Source: Nymphaea colorata (Eukaryota; Streptophyta; Magnoliopsida; Nymphaeales; Nymphaeaceae). Taken from it: DNA of 64,000 bases. Of the stretch, positions 13,601 through 25,429 are shown piece after piece (within the stretch, counting starts at the first letter, position 1; each line of letters starts with the position of its first letter). Both the position numbers and the translations under genes were made by a program. Location: NCBI RefSeq assembly GCF_008831285.2, contig NC_045138.2, positions 16,401,934 through 16,465,933 of the forward strand, in the 5' to 3' direction. Below the pieces are notes generated by a model. It ran no database searches, was not told the DNA's origin, and saw only the letters and a program-made list of their open reading frames with translations.

Positions 13601-14372
13601 ACAGCGCCTCGTCCCATTGCCTGCAGCACTCGGATCCATCGAGCATGTTGAGTTGGACACAGCCACCGAGCAGTCCGCCTGGTTCCGGCACTCCAATTCC
13701 GGTGGGGATCTCCATTGAACCTCCACTCCTTCCTGCCACTCCTGTATCGGCAACGCCATGTTCAGGTTGACGTAGCTCTTGTATGCTGTACAAACCTTTA
13801 AGAGTATATTGTATGGTAATTGGGCTCGCACGGCGCCAGTGCGTGTGCAGCAAATGCTCCAACTCCGGCAGGTTGCCACCTCCTGCGGTCCCTGCTTCAG
13901 ATAGGTCCAGCAACGGCTCGAATTGGAGCTCTGAGTCGAACACTCGTATAATCCTAGCGTGATCATCTCAGCGGTGCAATTCAGCAGGAAGATCGTGTTA
14001 TTTGTTGTGAAATTGAACGGCAGGCTTTGGTTCAGCTTAATGCCATTGTAGATGAAATCGGACGTCCGGCACGAATTTCCGATGAGTTCCGCCGGTTGAA
14101 GGATGAATGTTTGTGAGGGGATCGATGCTTGTTATGGGATAGTCCGCCCCTCCTTCGCTTCTCAAGAACAGAGCTCCAGCGGATGTGTTGCAGAAAACGG
14201 AGTAGCTGGGGTCGCCGCATCCTGGTGATGTGCTGAGCGGGTAGGGAACGGCGGTCGACCCGCAGTTTCCGCATTGTTTTCCGGCGGAACCATATAAGAG
14301 GAGGAGGATGAAAAGGCAGATCGAAATTCCGGTGGACGGCAAGTGAAACAGAGGAGCATGAGCAACTTCCAT
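10622..14372 (-). pseudogene. WAKL20-type receptor kinase-like gene 3, exon 1 frameshifted
   Basis: Exons by homology: 13549-14372, 12882-12944 (63-nt micro-exon, VQECRKWWRCHKVWYIAPVT) and 10622-11682. Exon 1 is 824 nt, two short of the length needed for the phase-1 junction used by every sister gene. Against gene 4, two bases are missing at 14116/14117, just after the codons for SIDPL. The frame shifts there and stops at 14037, leaving about 111 residues (signal peptide and part of the GUB_WAK domain). The original frame is open again from about 14116 to the donor at 13549. The micro-exon and kinase exon are intact (GEGGFGAVYKG, IAVK, HRDVK, DFG, full tail) and almost identical to gene 4. 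So this is a very young pseudogene, an assembly error, or a locus that could still yield a kinase-only product. Introns are 604 and 1199 bp. Confidence 0.85.
13058..13445. mobile_element. MITE-like insertion in intron 1 of gene 3 (left end lost)
   Basis: AT-rich element made of repeated GAATTC/AAATTCTGGAAT-like words in both orientations, ending AAAGCCCTCAAAAGCCCT. It is homologous to 20595-21010 in intron 1 of gene 4 and sits at the same place before the exon 1 donor. The left terminus and the adjoining intron sequence kept by gene 4 are missing here, which indicates a later deletion. No coding capacity. Confidence 0.6.
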
Positions 14373-16440
14373 GTTGGCTGGTTTGCAGGCGCTCCGGAGG
14401 GAATTTTGTACTACTGAGATTCTACCGCCAGTCTGGTCCAAGAAACTTATCTACATACTAATGTCTTCAACATTTGCTTGCTTGGTGCCTTTAACCATTC
14501 ACACTACATATTTGATGGTTCTCATTTTTAATATACTTGGCGCCAATATATATATATATATATATAGCGTAGCACTAAGAATTGTTTAGAAACGGAATGA
14601 CTTTTTCAAGACGTCTAACTTTAACTAAATTACTCCATAGGGGGTCAGGATAATCCTATAATGAATTGTTTTCTTATGTTATATGTAACATCGTAGAAAA
14701 ATATCACAAATGAAAGGATGCAGAAAATCATATCCTAAATGAAATAAAAATAATCAAATGAACTTGTGAAGTTCTCAGGTTGAAAATTTTAAATAAGTCT
14801 AGTTGAAGAAGATTTAATCAAACCTTGTTGTTTTGTTGTTTGTAAGCTTCTTATTCCGAACCAGGGTGGTTAAGAAAAATATATTAAAAACAATGACCTT
14901 GTACTGGATAGTCAATAAGACAGCGACCGAGAACCTTCCCCCATTCTAAATGTTATATATATATAAGCAATTATTGTTTATATACATATGTACATAACAT
15001 ATTATAATATATACTTATTATACCTATATCATATATAATAATATTGTTATGACATAAGTATAACGTTATATACATATAATTATATGTTGATGCACATAAC
15101 ATATTCATATATATAATTGCATATAAACTACATATTGTATAATGTAATAATATATACAATATTATATATTATTATATATATATAGTATGTTTTTCCTTGT
15201 ACTTGTTCAGTTGTTGTGCATGTTTGTTTACTATGAAAGCAGATGATCGATGAGCGCTAGTGCTTATACGCATAACTTTTAATTTAAGTAATTCATTAGT
15301 GTCGATTTCCATAACTGTTAAGTAGTTGAGAAGGTTTTTAATGTAAGAGCAATCAACGTTTGCATACTCCACTGGAAAAATGGTAGAACGAACTCTTCTA
15401 AGTTTTTCAGTTGGTTTGATTTAAATATATGATATATAATAAACAGTTAAGGTAAATGCATGTACTTGTTATCTTTAATTAAATAACTAAAATCGCTTGC
15501 AGTTATTTCGAGCAGATTAGGATTTCTAGGAGCTAGTGGCTTTCAATAAAAGGGAGACCAAAATAAATTTTAAAAATTAGTGAAAAGCAAGGTAGGGATC
15601 ACCGAGCTAGTGATAATGTGCCATGTCGACTATATAATGACTGCTTAGTAGCCGTTTGACATTAACAAATTAGACTCAACCAACATTATAACCATTAGAA
15701 GAAAAAGAGATATTTCTCATTGATTCATTAGTGCAACCAAATAAATTAAAGAAGAAGCCCTTTGAAACCCAATGACAAAGGAAGTGGGGAACTACACTTT
15801 AAATATGAAGTTTTAAGTTTCCTTTCAGCCACCAAATTCTTTAGTTCGAATCGGTACTAAAATATTGCATATTTGCCTGCATTTGAAATTGCCGGTCCCC
15901 CAGGATGAATACCAACATGCTCTCAGTTGCCTGGAAATTGCTGTTGCCAACTTCAGGATTGTATTCATTCTAACTCTTAATCTGGCTTTTGTGTTTGTCC
16001 ATGTACGGTTCACTTTCATCTAAGAAAAGGAGAGATTATTTTTTGCTGACCTAACATAATTGATTCGAACATGCTTGGGTTCTCTATTAGGTACGTAGGC
16101 CCCTAGTCGTGACTGCATTGGCAAAATGCCAACGGAACACAAACTGTCATCAGCGGAGCCCATAGTTGCAGACTACAAATGAAGGTCGAGTCCTCCCTTT
16201 TTTTGGTCTAAAAGGTCTAAGACTGGTTTATGGTGTCTGGGGTTGATGCCCCGTTATGTTTCAACTTGGAGAAATGGACTCACATGAACATGGTTGATCA
16301 GTTCCGTGATTGGGTTGTCTCCTCTTGAGAACTGAGTCGGCGAGAGTTTGGCGGAGAACAAACTTTCTGATGAGGACAGCGCATAAGCTGCATAATACAA
16401 AGAAATTTTAGTTGTTAGATACGGAGCTACATATACAAGA
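14373..16440. repeat. 5' flank of gene 3, duplicate of the gene 2 flank
   Basis: Homologous to 7549-9470 (TACTAATGTCTTCAAC at about 14457 corresponds to about 7650). The main difference is an AT-rich block at about 14953-15335 that gene 2 lacks. No gene was found. Confidence 0.65.
14953..15335. mobile_element. AT-rich insertion in the gene 3 upstream region
   Basis: The flanks on both sides align with the gene 2 upstream region, where the two sides almost meet near 8025-8055. The roughly 380 bases between them exist only here. The left part (14955-15185) is almost pure A/T with many TATATA and ATAATAT palindromic words. A MITE or AT-rich expansion is likely; terminal repeats were not resolved. 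Confidence 0.45.
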
Positions 16441-17220
16441 ACCTACTCTTAAAAGTAGTAGAAGCAAAGTTATTAATTTTTTAATCTGTTCATTCATATT
16501 AACCCAAGTTGACGACAGTATCATTATATTCAGATCCAAGTTGCAACTTATGACTCTAGCAACGTAAATTAATGCATTCTACAAGGTTTATTAGTTCAAA
16601 CCTCAGGTCGAACGGTGGTTATTTTGGTTTGTGAGAACATGATTCAATGAGCTACGAAGCAGGTTGAAGGAATGTGAGTTAAACAAAGTTCTGCACCTTC
16701 TATGAGGTTAACGGGCACCTTACAACTACAGTATGTGGAAGGAAACCTACCCCTAAACTTGGATGGTGGGTGTTGATCAAGGTTTCGAGAAGGCTTGGAT
16801 GTTGAGGTGATTTGCAGCAAAATGGTAAATAGGGATGCACCGTTTTTATTGATAAGGGAGTGGATGTGGAAGATGGCTATCGTCCCAACCTTCTTCTTTT
16901 GCGAGGGAAGGGAATCTTGATACAGGTGCTGATCAAGATGCGAACATTTGTGCGACGGAAGAACTGGTGGATTTGTCTATTAATCTAAACGATGTGTAAC
17001 GGATTCCAGTATCTGTGGTTTCATGTCTTAGTAAATCTACATCTTTGGATCCTTTTTATGGTATGGATTGTTATGGTCGCAAGGGGATTAGCTTTATGTT
17101 GGGATGGAGTGGAGGATCTTTGCCCTCCTAGTTACTCACTGGGGTTTGGGGATGAGTTGAAGGCTTAGGACGTTGAAGGCATTGAAGGAGGACAAGGGCA
17201 GGGGTTCGTCGAGGTTTTTG
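16440..17220. other. Spacer between the gene 3 5' flank and the gene 4 3' flank
   Basis: No intact gene. The interval 16700-17150 is less AT-rich than its surroundings and looks like decayed coding sequence, possibly a retroelement, but no frame is open long enough to identify a family. Confidence 0.35.
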
Positions 17221-17950
17221 TTGTGTATTAGAGTGGGACATGCGAAATTTGGGATGAATATGAGCTTGTACCAAGGAAGACCTCGAAGGAAGAGGTGTTG
17301 GGTGTTGGGGGAGATTTCTAGCAAGAAATTGAACATGGGTTACAGATCTGATTAATACATTTGAGAAGGGATTGCAAGTGTTAGATGAGGAAAATGTAGG
17401 GGTTCTTCGAATAGTTCCTCAGCTGATGATGAAGGAGCTCATAGTAGTTCATCGTCCTCCAATGGTTTTAATGTTCAGTGCAAGGAAAATCTGGACAAGT
17501 ATCAAAGTGAAAGATTGAACAAACTAACAAATGTTCATTTCTGTGTCATGAATTACAGACTGAATTTAGCGCCACTTCATGCATACTCTGACCTTCTGAG
17601 CCAACGCCACATGTACATTGGTTATGCTTGTCCAAAACTAATGAAGAGAGGTAGGTTCATTTCTCTAGGCAGATATGGCGTCCTCAATATAGGAGGAAAG
17701 AACATATAGGACCCTGCACATGGTCCTGGTTCAACAAATCACACTTGAATAAAAGATGAAAGTACATTCCTAACAAATCATCAAAATGACTACCCAAAAT
17801 AGGCCTACTTTTGAAACATTATTCTACGCTTTCATAGGGACAATTGTAGCGTCAGTTTGCTTGCTGCTAACGGTCTACTCAATCTCCTTCACAACTTGCT
17901 ACCTAAACAAACAAATTCTACGCTTGGAGGGATGCAAAGGGAGAAGCAGT
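17220..17950. repeat. 3' flank of gene 4, duplicate of the gene 3 flank
   Basis: Matches 9900-10620 through most of its length, with scattered substitutions and small indels. Probably 3' UTR plus attached spacer of the duplication unit. Confidence 0.55.
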
Positions 17951-20183
17951 TTACTGGTTTGCAATGATGTACTGAATCTCTTCTGCAACATCCTTCATCG
18001 ATGGTCGGTCCTGCCTTCTCTCCTCAAGGCAACCCATTGCAAGAGAGCACAAGGCCTTCATCGACTCCAAACTTCTTGGTGAAGCTCCCCATCTCAACTC
18101 TTCATCCACTACTTCCGTAACATTCCCTACATTCACCCTGTGTTGAACATACACAAACAAGTTTACTTCCCTTGGATCTCTCTGATAGTCTATGACCTTC
18201 TTAGATGTCAAGAGCTCAAGTAGAACCACACCAAAGCTGTACACATCACTCTTGTCTGTTAGCTGGTAGTTCCTATAGTACTCAGGATCCAAATAACCAA
18301 TTGTACCCTGTACACATGTTGATACGTGCGTCTGCTCAGGATCAATCAGCCTAGATAGCCCGAAATCAGAGACCTTGGCATTGCATTTATCGTCAAGAAG
18401 AATGTTGCTTGATTTGACGTCGCGGTGATAGATCGGGGGCATTGCCGAGGAATGAAGGTAAGCAAGGCCTTCTGCAGTTTGATGAGCAATCTTGAGTCTT
18501 TGATGCCAATTGAGGAAGCCATATCGATCAGTGTAGATGTGTTCATGTAGAGTTCCATTGGGAATGAACTCATAGACCATGACCGGTAGCTCTAACTCAA
18601 CACAGCAGCCTAGCAGGCGGACAAGGCTTCTGTGGTTGACCTGTGAGAGGATGCTCACCTCATTCAGTACCTGGTCTGTGCCCTTGGTGTTATCAACCTT
18701 GGCAATCTTGACAGCAATTGGAGTTCCATTTTCAAGAAAGCCTTTGTAGACTGCTCCAAAACCGCCTTGGCCAAGAAGCCGGTCTTTGGAGAAAGAGTTT
18801 GTGGCCTTCATCATATCTCTTCCACTGAAGAGCTTGGCAGATCTCCCCCCGCTGTTGGCTGACAGAATCTCTTCTCTCTCTTTTGTTAGCCTCTCATGTG
18901 CCTCCTTGGCCAGCATTCGCCTTCTATATAACAGGGAGCCGATAAACATCAAAGAAAGTGCCAAAGCAGATGTAAACCCTGTCGATGAAAAAATCTCTGT
19001 AATTAAATTTGTCATTTCTAGTGCACGAACAGAAACAGTGGAGGCTTCAAGTAACAACAATGTTTGTAAATTTCGCTCGAATTATATCAATTTTATGAGC
19101 AGGTTTACAGAATTACTTTAATTTGTGGACCCTAATCACCTAATCTCCTAGACCATCTTGCCATTAGTAACGTTATTATCCTCAGGAAGAAGCCAAACAG
19201 AATCATATAAATGTTCATACCAAGTAAATTTCAGAGATAGTGTTATGAAATCAGGCTAAATGGGCCCGTTCAAATCCAGTTGATTGCAAATCGATTCACT
19301 TTATCAGTCTATACAGGGGAGCCACATGTCGTAAACCATTCATTTTCTTAGATATTTTGAAAATTTTCTTTTTTCAAAATTTTTCTATATAATTTTTACT
19401 TGCTCTTTTGCTAAAAATGTTGGGATAATTTTAGCAAATCAAAGCCCTTGAACCTTGTGAGACATTTATATACTGTTAGGATACTTCGTTAGAAATGTTA
19501 GGATACTTTTAGCAAAACAGAGTCCTTGAATCTTGTGATACTTTTATTTTATATCACTATTCAGAGATGTCAATAATGCTGGATTTGTTTAAAATCAAAC
19601 CCATCGATCATGTTTTTGACTAAAATGATCTTTCTGTATATGATGTATTGAATTTACACTGCCTTGTTTTTAGTTCAGAAAATCTTCCAACCTGGGAAGT
19701 CTTTGTCAACTGGAATAATTGGCCAAATTGCACACCTGGAGGGCCTATTTGGTTGGAGAAATAAGTTTCAAGTAGAAAACCATTTTTGTAATGTGAGAAG
19801 AGTCTTACAAATCAAACATGTTTTAATTGGTAGCTTCTGACAACTCTCAAAGAGATTTCATGGGATATACTTGACGGAATTCAAGTTTCGTTTCATCAGA
19901 CACATTTAAGTATACAGACAACATATATCGTAGACGGCATTATTGTGCTATAAAAAATGATACCCAAAAATATATTGAGAAGAATTGCGCCGTTATACCT
20001 GCTACAGGGGCGATGTACCATATTTTGTGACATCTCCACCATTTCCGACACTCTTGGACAACTGCAATGCAGAGAAACAGGTGAAAACTTTGTTTACGGA
20101 AAGCAAGGGAAGCATAATGATCTTCAGTTAGTCCAACAAGTTAGAAAACAAATTATCAAGAGAATCACCCATACACATTGTTT

Positions 20184-20217
<34 letters not shown>

Positions 20218-21944
20218 CACAAATATGTATGTTTTTACGTGTATGAGTTAGAAATATTGCTCCTGACCCATTTGTCATGCCTCATGTTATGTTATTTTGT
20301 TAAATTTAAATGAATACATGACTTTATCAAGGTTTATTTGGCGGAAAATATGCATTAAATCAGTTATATTGGATACTTGATACACATAGTAGAAACAGAG
20401 GCCCTGTGGGGCCTAACTTGTGGCTTCTTTGATACTTGCGAGAAATGAAGGCCTAACTTAAACTTCTCTTTGGAAGCTCTTTATGATTCCCCTTAAAATT
20501 TTGGACAAACAAACATCACAAGCAACAAGTTCTTTTGCTTTGCTACGTTTATATGGTTCAGCAAGAAAAAGCCCAAAACTTCCAAATAAACTAAAGGGGT
20601 GTTTGATGAAACTAGAATTGTGAAATTCTAGGATTAAAATTCTCATTTTTTATGAAATCAGGATTGCATTGTCAAAGAATTTTGTTTTCGCAATTATAGG
20701 TTCATTCCTGAATCAAATTCCAGAATTGTGATTCTATTCTACGGGGTGGAATTATGGAGCAAAAATTTTAGATTTTTTTTTATATCTCTTTAAGGGACAA
20801 AACATAAATGTTTAAATTCATGAATTTTAGAATTTTAATTATTGTACTGTCAAATATGTCATTTTTCAATTCTCAAATCAAAATTCTGAACAATCAATGA
20901 TAGAGGGAAATTCAAACTCCAACTCTCATTTCAATTTAACTCTGGAGTGAAAATTTTGTTTCTAGAATTTTAGTTATAAAATCAAAATTTAAAGTTTTCA
21001 AGCGTCCCCTAAATGTATTATTTAGTAATTATGCAACTAACCGTTGGAAAGTTCACATTTTCAACCTCATATGTATCTAAAAAACGGGAAGTCAAAGAAC
21101 ATAAATCGAGCTCACCCTTTCTGCACGTCCCTTCCATCGGCTTCCACTGAAAACCAGCGTTGCATATACAGCGCCTCGTCCCATTGCCTGCAGCAATAGG
21201 ATCCATCGTGCATGTTGAGTTGGGCACCGCCACCGAGCAGTCCGCCTGGTTCCGGCACTCCAATTCCGGTGGGGATCTCCATTGAACCTCCACTCCTTCC
21301 TGCCACTCCTGTATCGGCAACGCCATGTTCAGGTTGACGTAGCTCTTGTATGCTGTACAAACCTGTAAGAGTATATTGTATGGTAATTGGGCTCGCACGG
21401 CGCCAGTGCGTGTGCAGCAAATGCTCCAACTCCGGCAGGTTGCCACCTCCTGCGGTCCCTTCTTCAGATAGGTCCAGCAACTGCTGGAACTGGAGCTCTG
21501 ATTGGAGCAGTCGTATACTTCTATCTTGGTCATTTCAGCGGTGCAATTCAGCAGGAAGATCGTGTTATTTGCTGTGAAATTGAACGGCAAACTTTGGTTC
21601 AGCTTAATGCCACTGTAGATGAAATCGGACGTCCGGCACGAATTTCCCATGAGTTCCGCCGGTTGAAGGATGAATGTTTGTGACAGGGGATCGATGCTTG
21701 TTATGGGATAGTCCGCCCCTCCTTCGCTTCTCAAGAACAGAGCTCCAGCGGATGTGTTGCAGAAAACCGAGTAACTGGGGTCGCCGCATCCTGGTGATGT
21801 GCTGAGCGGGTAGGGAACGGAGAACGAGCCGCAATTTCCACACTGTTTTCCGGCAGAACAGATTAAGAGATGGAGGATGGTAAGCCAGAAGATTGAAATT
21901 CCGAAGGACGGCAAGCAACGTATCGAAGCACGACCAACTTCCAT
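17951..21944 (-). CDS. WAKL20-type receptor kinase-like gene 4, complete with short C-terminus
   Basis: Exons 21116-21944, 19999-20061 (63-nt micro-exon, VQECRKWWRCHKIWYIAPVA) and 17951-18978 give 1920 nt, 639 aa. Signal peptide about 1-32; GUB_WAK domain from CGNCGSFSVPYPLSTSPGCG; WAK-associated block ending CICNAGFQWKPMEGTCRK; transmembrane helix in the start of exon 3; kinase with GQGGFGAVYKG, K388, D484 and D502. The frame ends EIQYIIANQ, 11 residues before the stop of genes 2, 3 and 5, because the codons for the SEK(T)AAPFAS-type tail are replaced by a stop; the kinase fold itself is complete. The start is the ATG at 21944, matching MEV in genes 3 and 5; an upstream in-frame ATG at 21977 is not conserved. 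Introns are 1054 and 1020 bp; the first carries a MITE. Nearly identical to gene 3 in exons 1 and 3. Expected plasma-membrane kinase; ligand unknown. Confidence 0.92.
20595..21010. mobile_element. MITE-like element in intron 1 of gene 4
   Basis: About 416 bp, AT-rich, with inverted ends: AGGGGTGTTTGATGAAACT on the left and a right end whose reverse complement begins AGGGGACGCTTGAAAACTTT. Inner AGAATTTTA/TAAAATTCT words also pair. No coding capacity. The same element, with a deleted left end, is in intron 1 of gene 3; gene 5 has none there. Confidence 0.65.
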
Positions 21945-23275
21945 GGTGATCGTGCTGCAGCAGTATTGGATAAGCATATAAACTTACTCTTAACTCTATA
22001 CCGTAGTTATAGATATATATAAAAAAATTGAATGGTAACTCTAGTTATTTAGACTTACACATTTTTTTCTTATTTTTTTAACTATTTATTTGTTTTAGAT
22101 GGACGGCTTTGGTTAAAGGGATAAGTGACTCTACATAACTAAAGTCATCGTTCACTCATATTATATATATATATATTATCTTCTTTGAATGTTTCAAGTT
22201 TTTATGTTTCATAAATTTATAATAGTTTTGATATAGAGTCTATAGATCACATTCATTGTGTAAACGGTAGAAAAGCAAGTGGATTTGAAAAGTCTATTTT
22301 AAAGTTAAGTTAGTGAAATGTAAGACCTTAAGTAAGTCATGTTGATCGCGACCTGAAATCAACTTAAGTCTTGTTGTTGTGTGAACTTTCTCATTTGGTT
22401 GTCCTCCTAAACCTTGGTCTTCAAACTCCTCTCATTATAAAAGGAACAAGCCAAAAACAAGGTGCTCATGCTAAAACGTCAAAGGAAAAAAATTGAGAGA
22501 ACTTTTAATTAGTTGATCGCATTTAGTATATGATGTGTCATAAACAGTTAAGTCAAACTGGATCTACTTGTGTTAATTAACAAAAACATTTACAATTACT
22601 TTGGGCAGATAAGAATTTATAGGAGGTATACATGTGCAAGAGCTACAATCGACATTAAGGTAGTGTTTGAATGTGTGGTATTGCCAGATTTCGGCCATGA
22701 ATGAAGGATGCCAAGAAATGGGGCCTTGCCTTGCCTGGGAGCTGTCACAAATCAACTTCAGGATCGCATCTAACTCTTAGTCATCTGGCTTTTATATCTT
22801 TCTTCTTCTTTCTGAATTTAAGCTTTACCTACAAATCCACTTATCTAAATGGATATTTTCCAAACAAAAAACACGAAGATGTGAAACAGTAGAAATCTCG
22901 TAGATTCTAAAGTTGAATGAGTTAAAACTAATGTAAGAGAGGATTAATTATAAGTTCTATGGATTACATCCGCACATTAAATTTGACCTTCAAAGTTAAT
23001 TTAATGCAACCAACCCTCCATAATGAAATTGAGTTTAATTCGGTCACTTCCTTCATTCGATGCCGTGGGCGATCAAGAACGAGTGGTTTTATTACTAACT
23101 AAACATTGACGCAGACACGGTTGAGTTCTCCTGTTGGAATGGCTCGTTTCACATGGCCACTGGGTCCGCAAAGTGCCAGCGGAACACGGACTTTGCAATC
23201 ACGACAGCCGATTAGAAGTCGCAGATTACAAATTAAGAATCTTTTAATTGTTGCCAGGCAAGTAGGCTCATTGTT
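21945..23275. repeat. 5' flank of gene 4, diverged duplicate
   Basis: Shares shorter blocks with the other upstream regions: TTAATTAACAAAA...TTTGGGCAGAT...GAATTTATAGGAG around 22575-22630, and a distal block near 23190-23250 with CGACAGCC...GCAGATTACAAATTAAG. TATATATATC on the minus strand near 22010, about 65 bp upstream of the ATG, is a possible TATA box. Confidence 0.5.
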
Positions 23276-23378
23276 AATGTGGCATCACAAATGGACATGG
23301 ATCCACTTAAAAGCAGTAAAGGATATGTGCTTGTTGGCACCCAGCCACCCTGGGCTCAACGCCACTTAATTGTATTTC

Positions 23379-23802
23379 TGTAACACCCCAACCTCACACA
23401 GACCCATCTGAATGATTGCAACCCGCTCCCAAACAATTTTGATTCTAATCCAAAAAAAAAGTTAAAGAACCAAAACAACTAATCACTTAACAATTTTTTC
23501 TATAAGTCCTCCAAAATTCTTCACAATCTTATATACATGATTAAACTTTTCAAATGAGGCCTTATTATCCAAACCACTGAAGGCACATGCGTCTGGGCGT
23601 GTGAAAGCCTAGGTTCCAATGCTGAACTGGTTCTGATACTACTGTAAATCTACTATTTCACCAAGCTTGGACTTGGGCTCTTAATTTAACGAATCTCAAC
23701 TTACCCTTTAACAATTCCAGTTTCAGCCGCAAAAAAGATATGAACCATAACAACCAATCACTTAACAACCCCTTTATAGGTTCCTCAAAATTTTTCACAA
23801 TC
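23379..23802 (-). mobile_element. Decayed TRIM-like miniature LTR element
   Basis: Two direct repeats of about 150-160 bp (about 23379-23529 and 23643-23802) both begin TGTAA. They share blocks such as GAACCA(A/T)AACAAC, AATCACTTAACAA and TTCACAATCT. Between them lie only about 113 bp. On the minus strand the sequence directly after the right-hand repeat reads TAGTATCAGAACC, close to the initiator-Met tRNA primer binding site TGGTATCAGAGC. The layout fits a TRIM on the minus strand; the repeats are well diverged, so it is old. Confidence 0.5.
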
Positions 23803-24774
23803 TAAGATGTAGAATTAATCTTTCCAAAGTGGGGGTTTACCATTTCACTTGTTTGTTTCACTGGGGATCTCAAATCCATAGTGATTTGAGAACACTAGGA
23901 TCTAAAGTCTATCGATTTAAAAGTTAGACACAACCACCCCAAAAAAAAAAAAAGACAATATGAATTTAAATCCACGATTTTTTTTTTTTATATGTAACGT
24001 GGATTTAAGATTCACGTTACTAAGATCCGATCTTATAATATACACCTTTTCTTGCAACAAGATCTATCAACCACTACCTTCGTTGGTCGCGGTTTTAGAT
24101 TTGGCCCTTACCATTTTTTTGTTTTTTAAATGTTACGTTAACGTGGGAGAATGGGAGACTAGCTAAGACCTGGGTGTACGTAATCTAGTCAGATTTTTTT
24201 GTCTGGTCAGATATTTGTCTCTTTGGTGCTCGGATCTTGGACAAACTCAAACTTGATGTGGATTTAATTAATAAATTAGCTCATTGCGGAGACTAATTTG
24301 AGTATTAATTTTGGTGTGGATCCACGTACGTATGAATGCGCCGAATTTATAAGTTGATTTGAAGCATAGAAGCCTTCCGTATTCACATATTGTACGAATG
24401 TACACACTTCTTGTTTTCTTTTATTACTAGTTTTGATTTGTTCTTTTTTCACAATTCTTAAATGTAAAATATTGGTTCCTTTGAAAATAAAAATTTGACT
24501 TAATTTGATCCAATATCTTCAATCCCTTTGCTACTTGCAAACTGAAGGTTCGGTTCCAATGAAGAAAAGTTTAGTATGTTTTTGGATGAACAAGTGATTA
24601 ACAACGATGTTGGAAAGAAGCCTGAAGGTCAAAGGTTCCTGGCTGCATCGGAAAATGTGAGTCATAAAATTAATCTAAAATTAATAGAAACAAAGTTATT
24701 TTCTTTAGCTTTTCTTTCATGAATTGATGAATAAGTTAGGCGCACGTACGAATGCGCCGATCCACTTAAACCGT

Positions 24775-25370
24775 TGCATATAACTTTCCATCAGGTGTGT
24801 TAATCAAGTCAATTTTTACATGCAACTACTTCTTTTGGGGCTAACCAGATTTTCCATGTAGGCCAAAACTGTAAGACGACATCAGATGGAATGTGGAATG
24901 TGGAGTAGGAACGATGTATGACCTAGTGGATGTAAAGAAATGATATCATGAATGTGAAATATTATCAAACACCATGTTTGGTCTCTAGTTGTTAAACATC
25001 ACTACCAAGGGTGGAGACAAATTTTTCTAGACAGGGGCCGAATTAAAGTTTTTAAATTTTGACAATGACCAAAATATCATTTTTCAAAATTTTTATATAG
25101 AACAATTGAAATTTAATAAATTTTACATATAATTTTTTTTTTAAATTGAAGTGGGGCCATGGCCTAAGCGCGCCCTCCCTGCCTTGGCTCTTCCCCTGAT
25201 CACCACAATATTGAAAAGAACAATGAATGAACAAAATGTGCTCCCCTATAAGCTACCAATATTGTACATCATCCACTAGAGGACCTTGGCCTCATTCATG
25301 TCATTAATTATCTCCGTGAGAGGACAAAATGGTTTGCATTTGGGTCCAATTCGGCCTTCATCAAACTCTA
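24775..25370. repeat. Segment duplicated at 36478-36905
   Basis: Shared order of blocks: AACTTTCCATCA, then ACATGCAA, CTTTTGGGG-like, TTTCCATGTAGGCCAAAACTGTA, a GACATCAG-like word, and downstream TACTTAATTAG. The copy here is interrupted at about 25018-25205 by a MITE that the other copy lacks. Confidence 0.6.
25018..25205. mobile_element. Short MITE, copy 1
   Basis: The element has a core GGGGCCGAATTAAAGTTT (about 25035), CCAAAATATCATTTTTCAA (about 25070) and GGGGCCATGGCC (about 25153). The ends are roughly inverted (AAGGGTGGAGACAA against a right end whose complement reads CAGGGGAAGAGCCAA). A second copy is at 55965-56138. The paralogous segment at 36.7 kb has no insertion at this point. 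Confidence 0.6.
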
Positions 25371-25429
25371 CTTAATTAGGGTTTAAGTAGTTAGAGTTTG
25401 TTTGACAATCATAACAACTGTTATCATTG

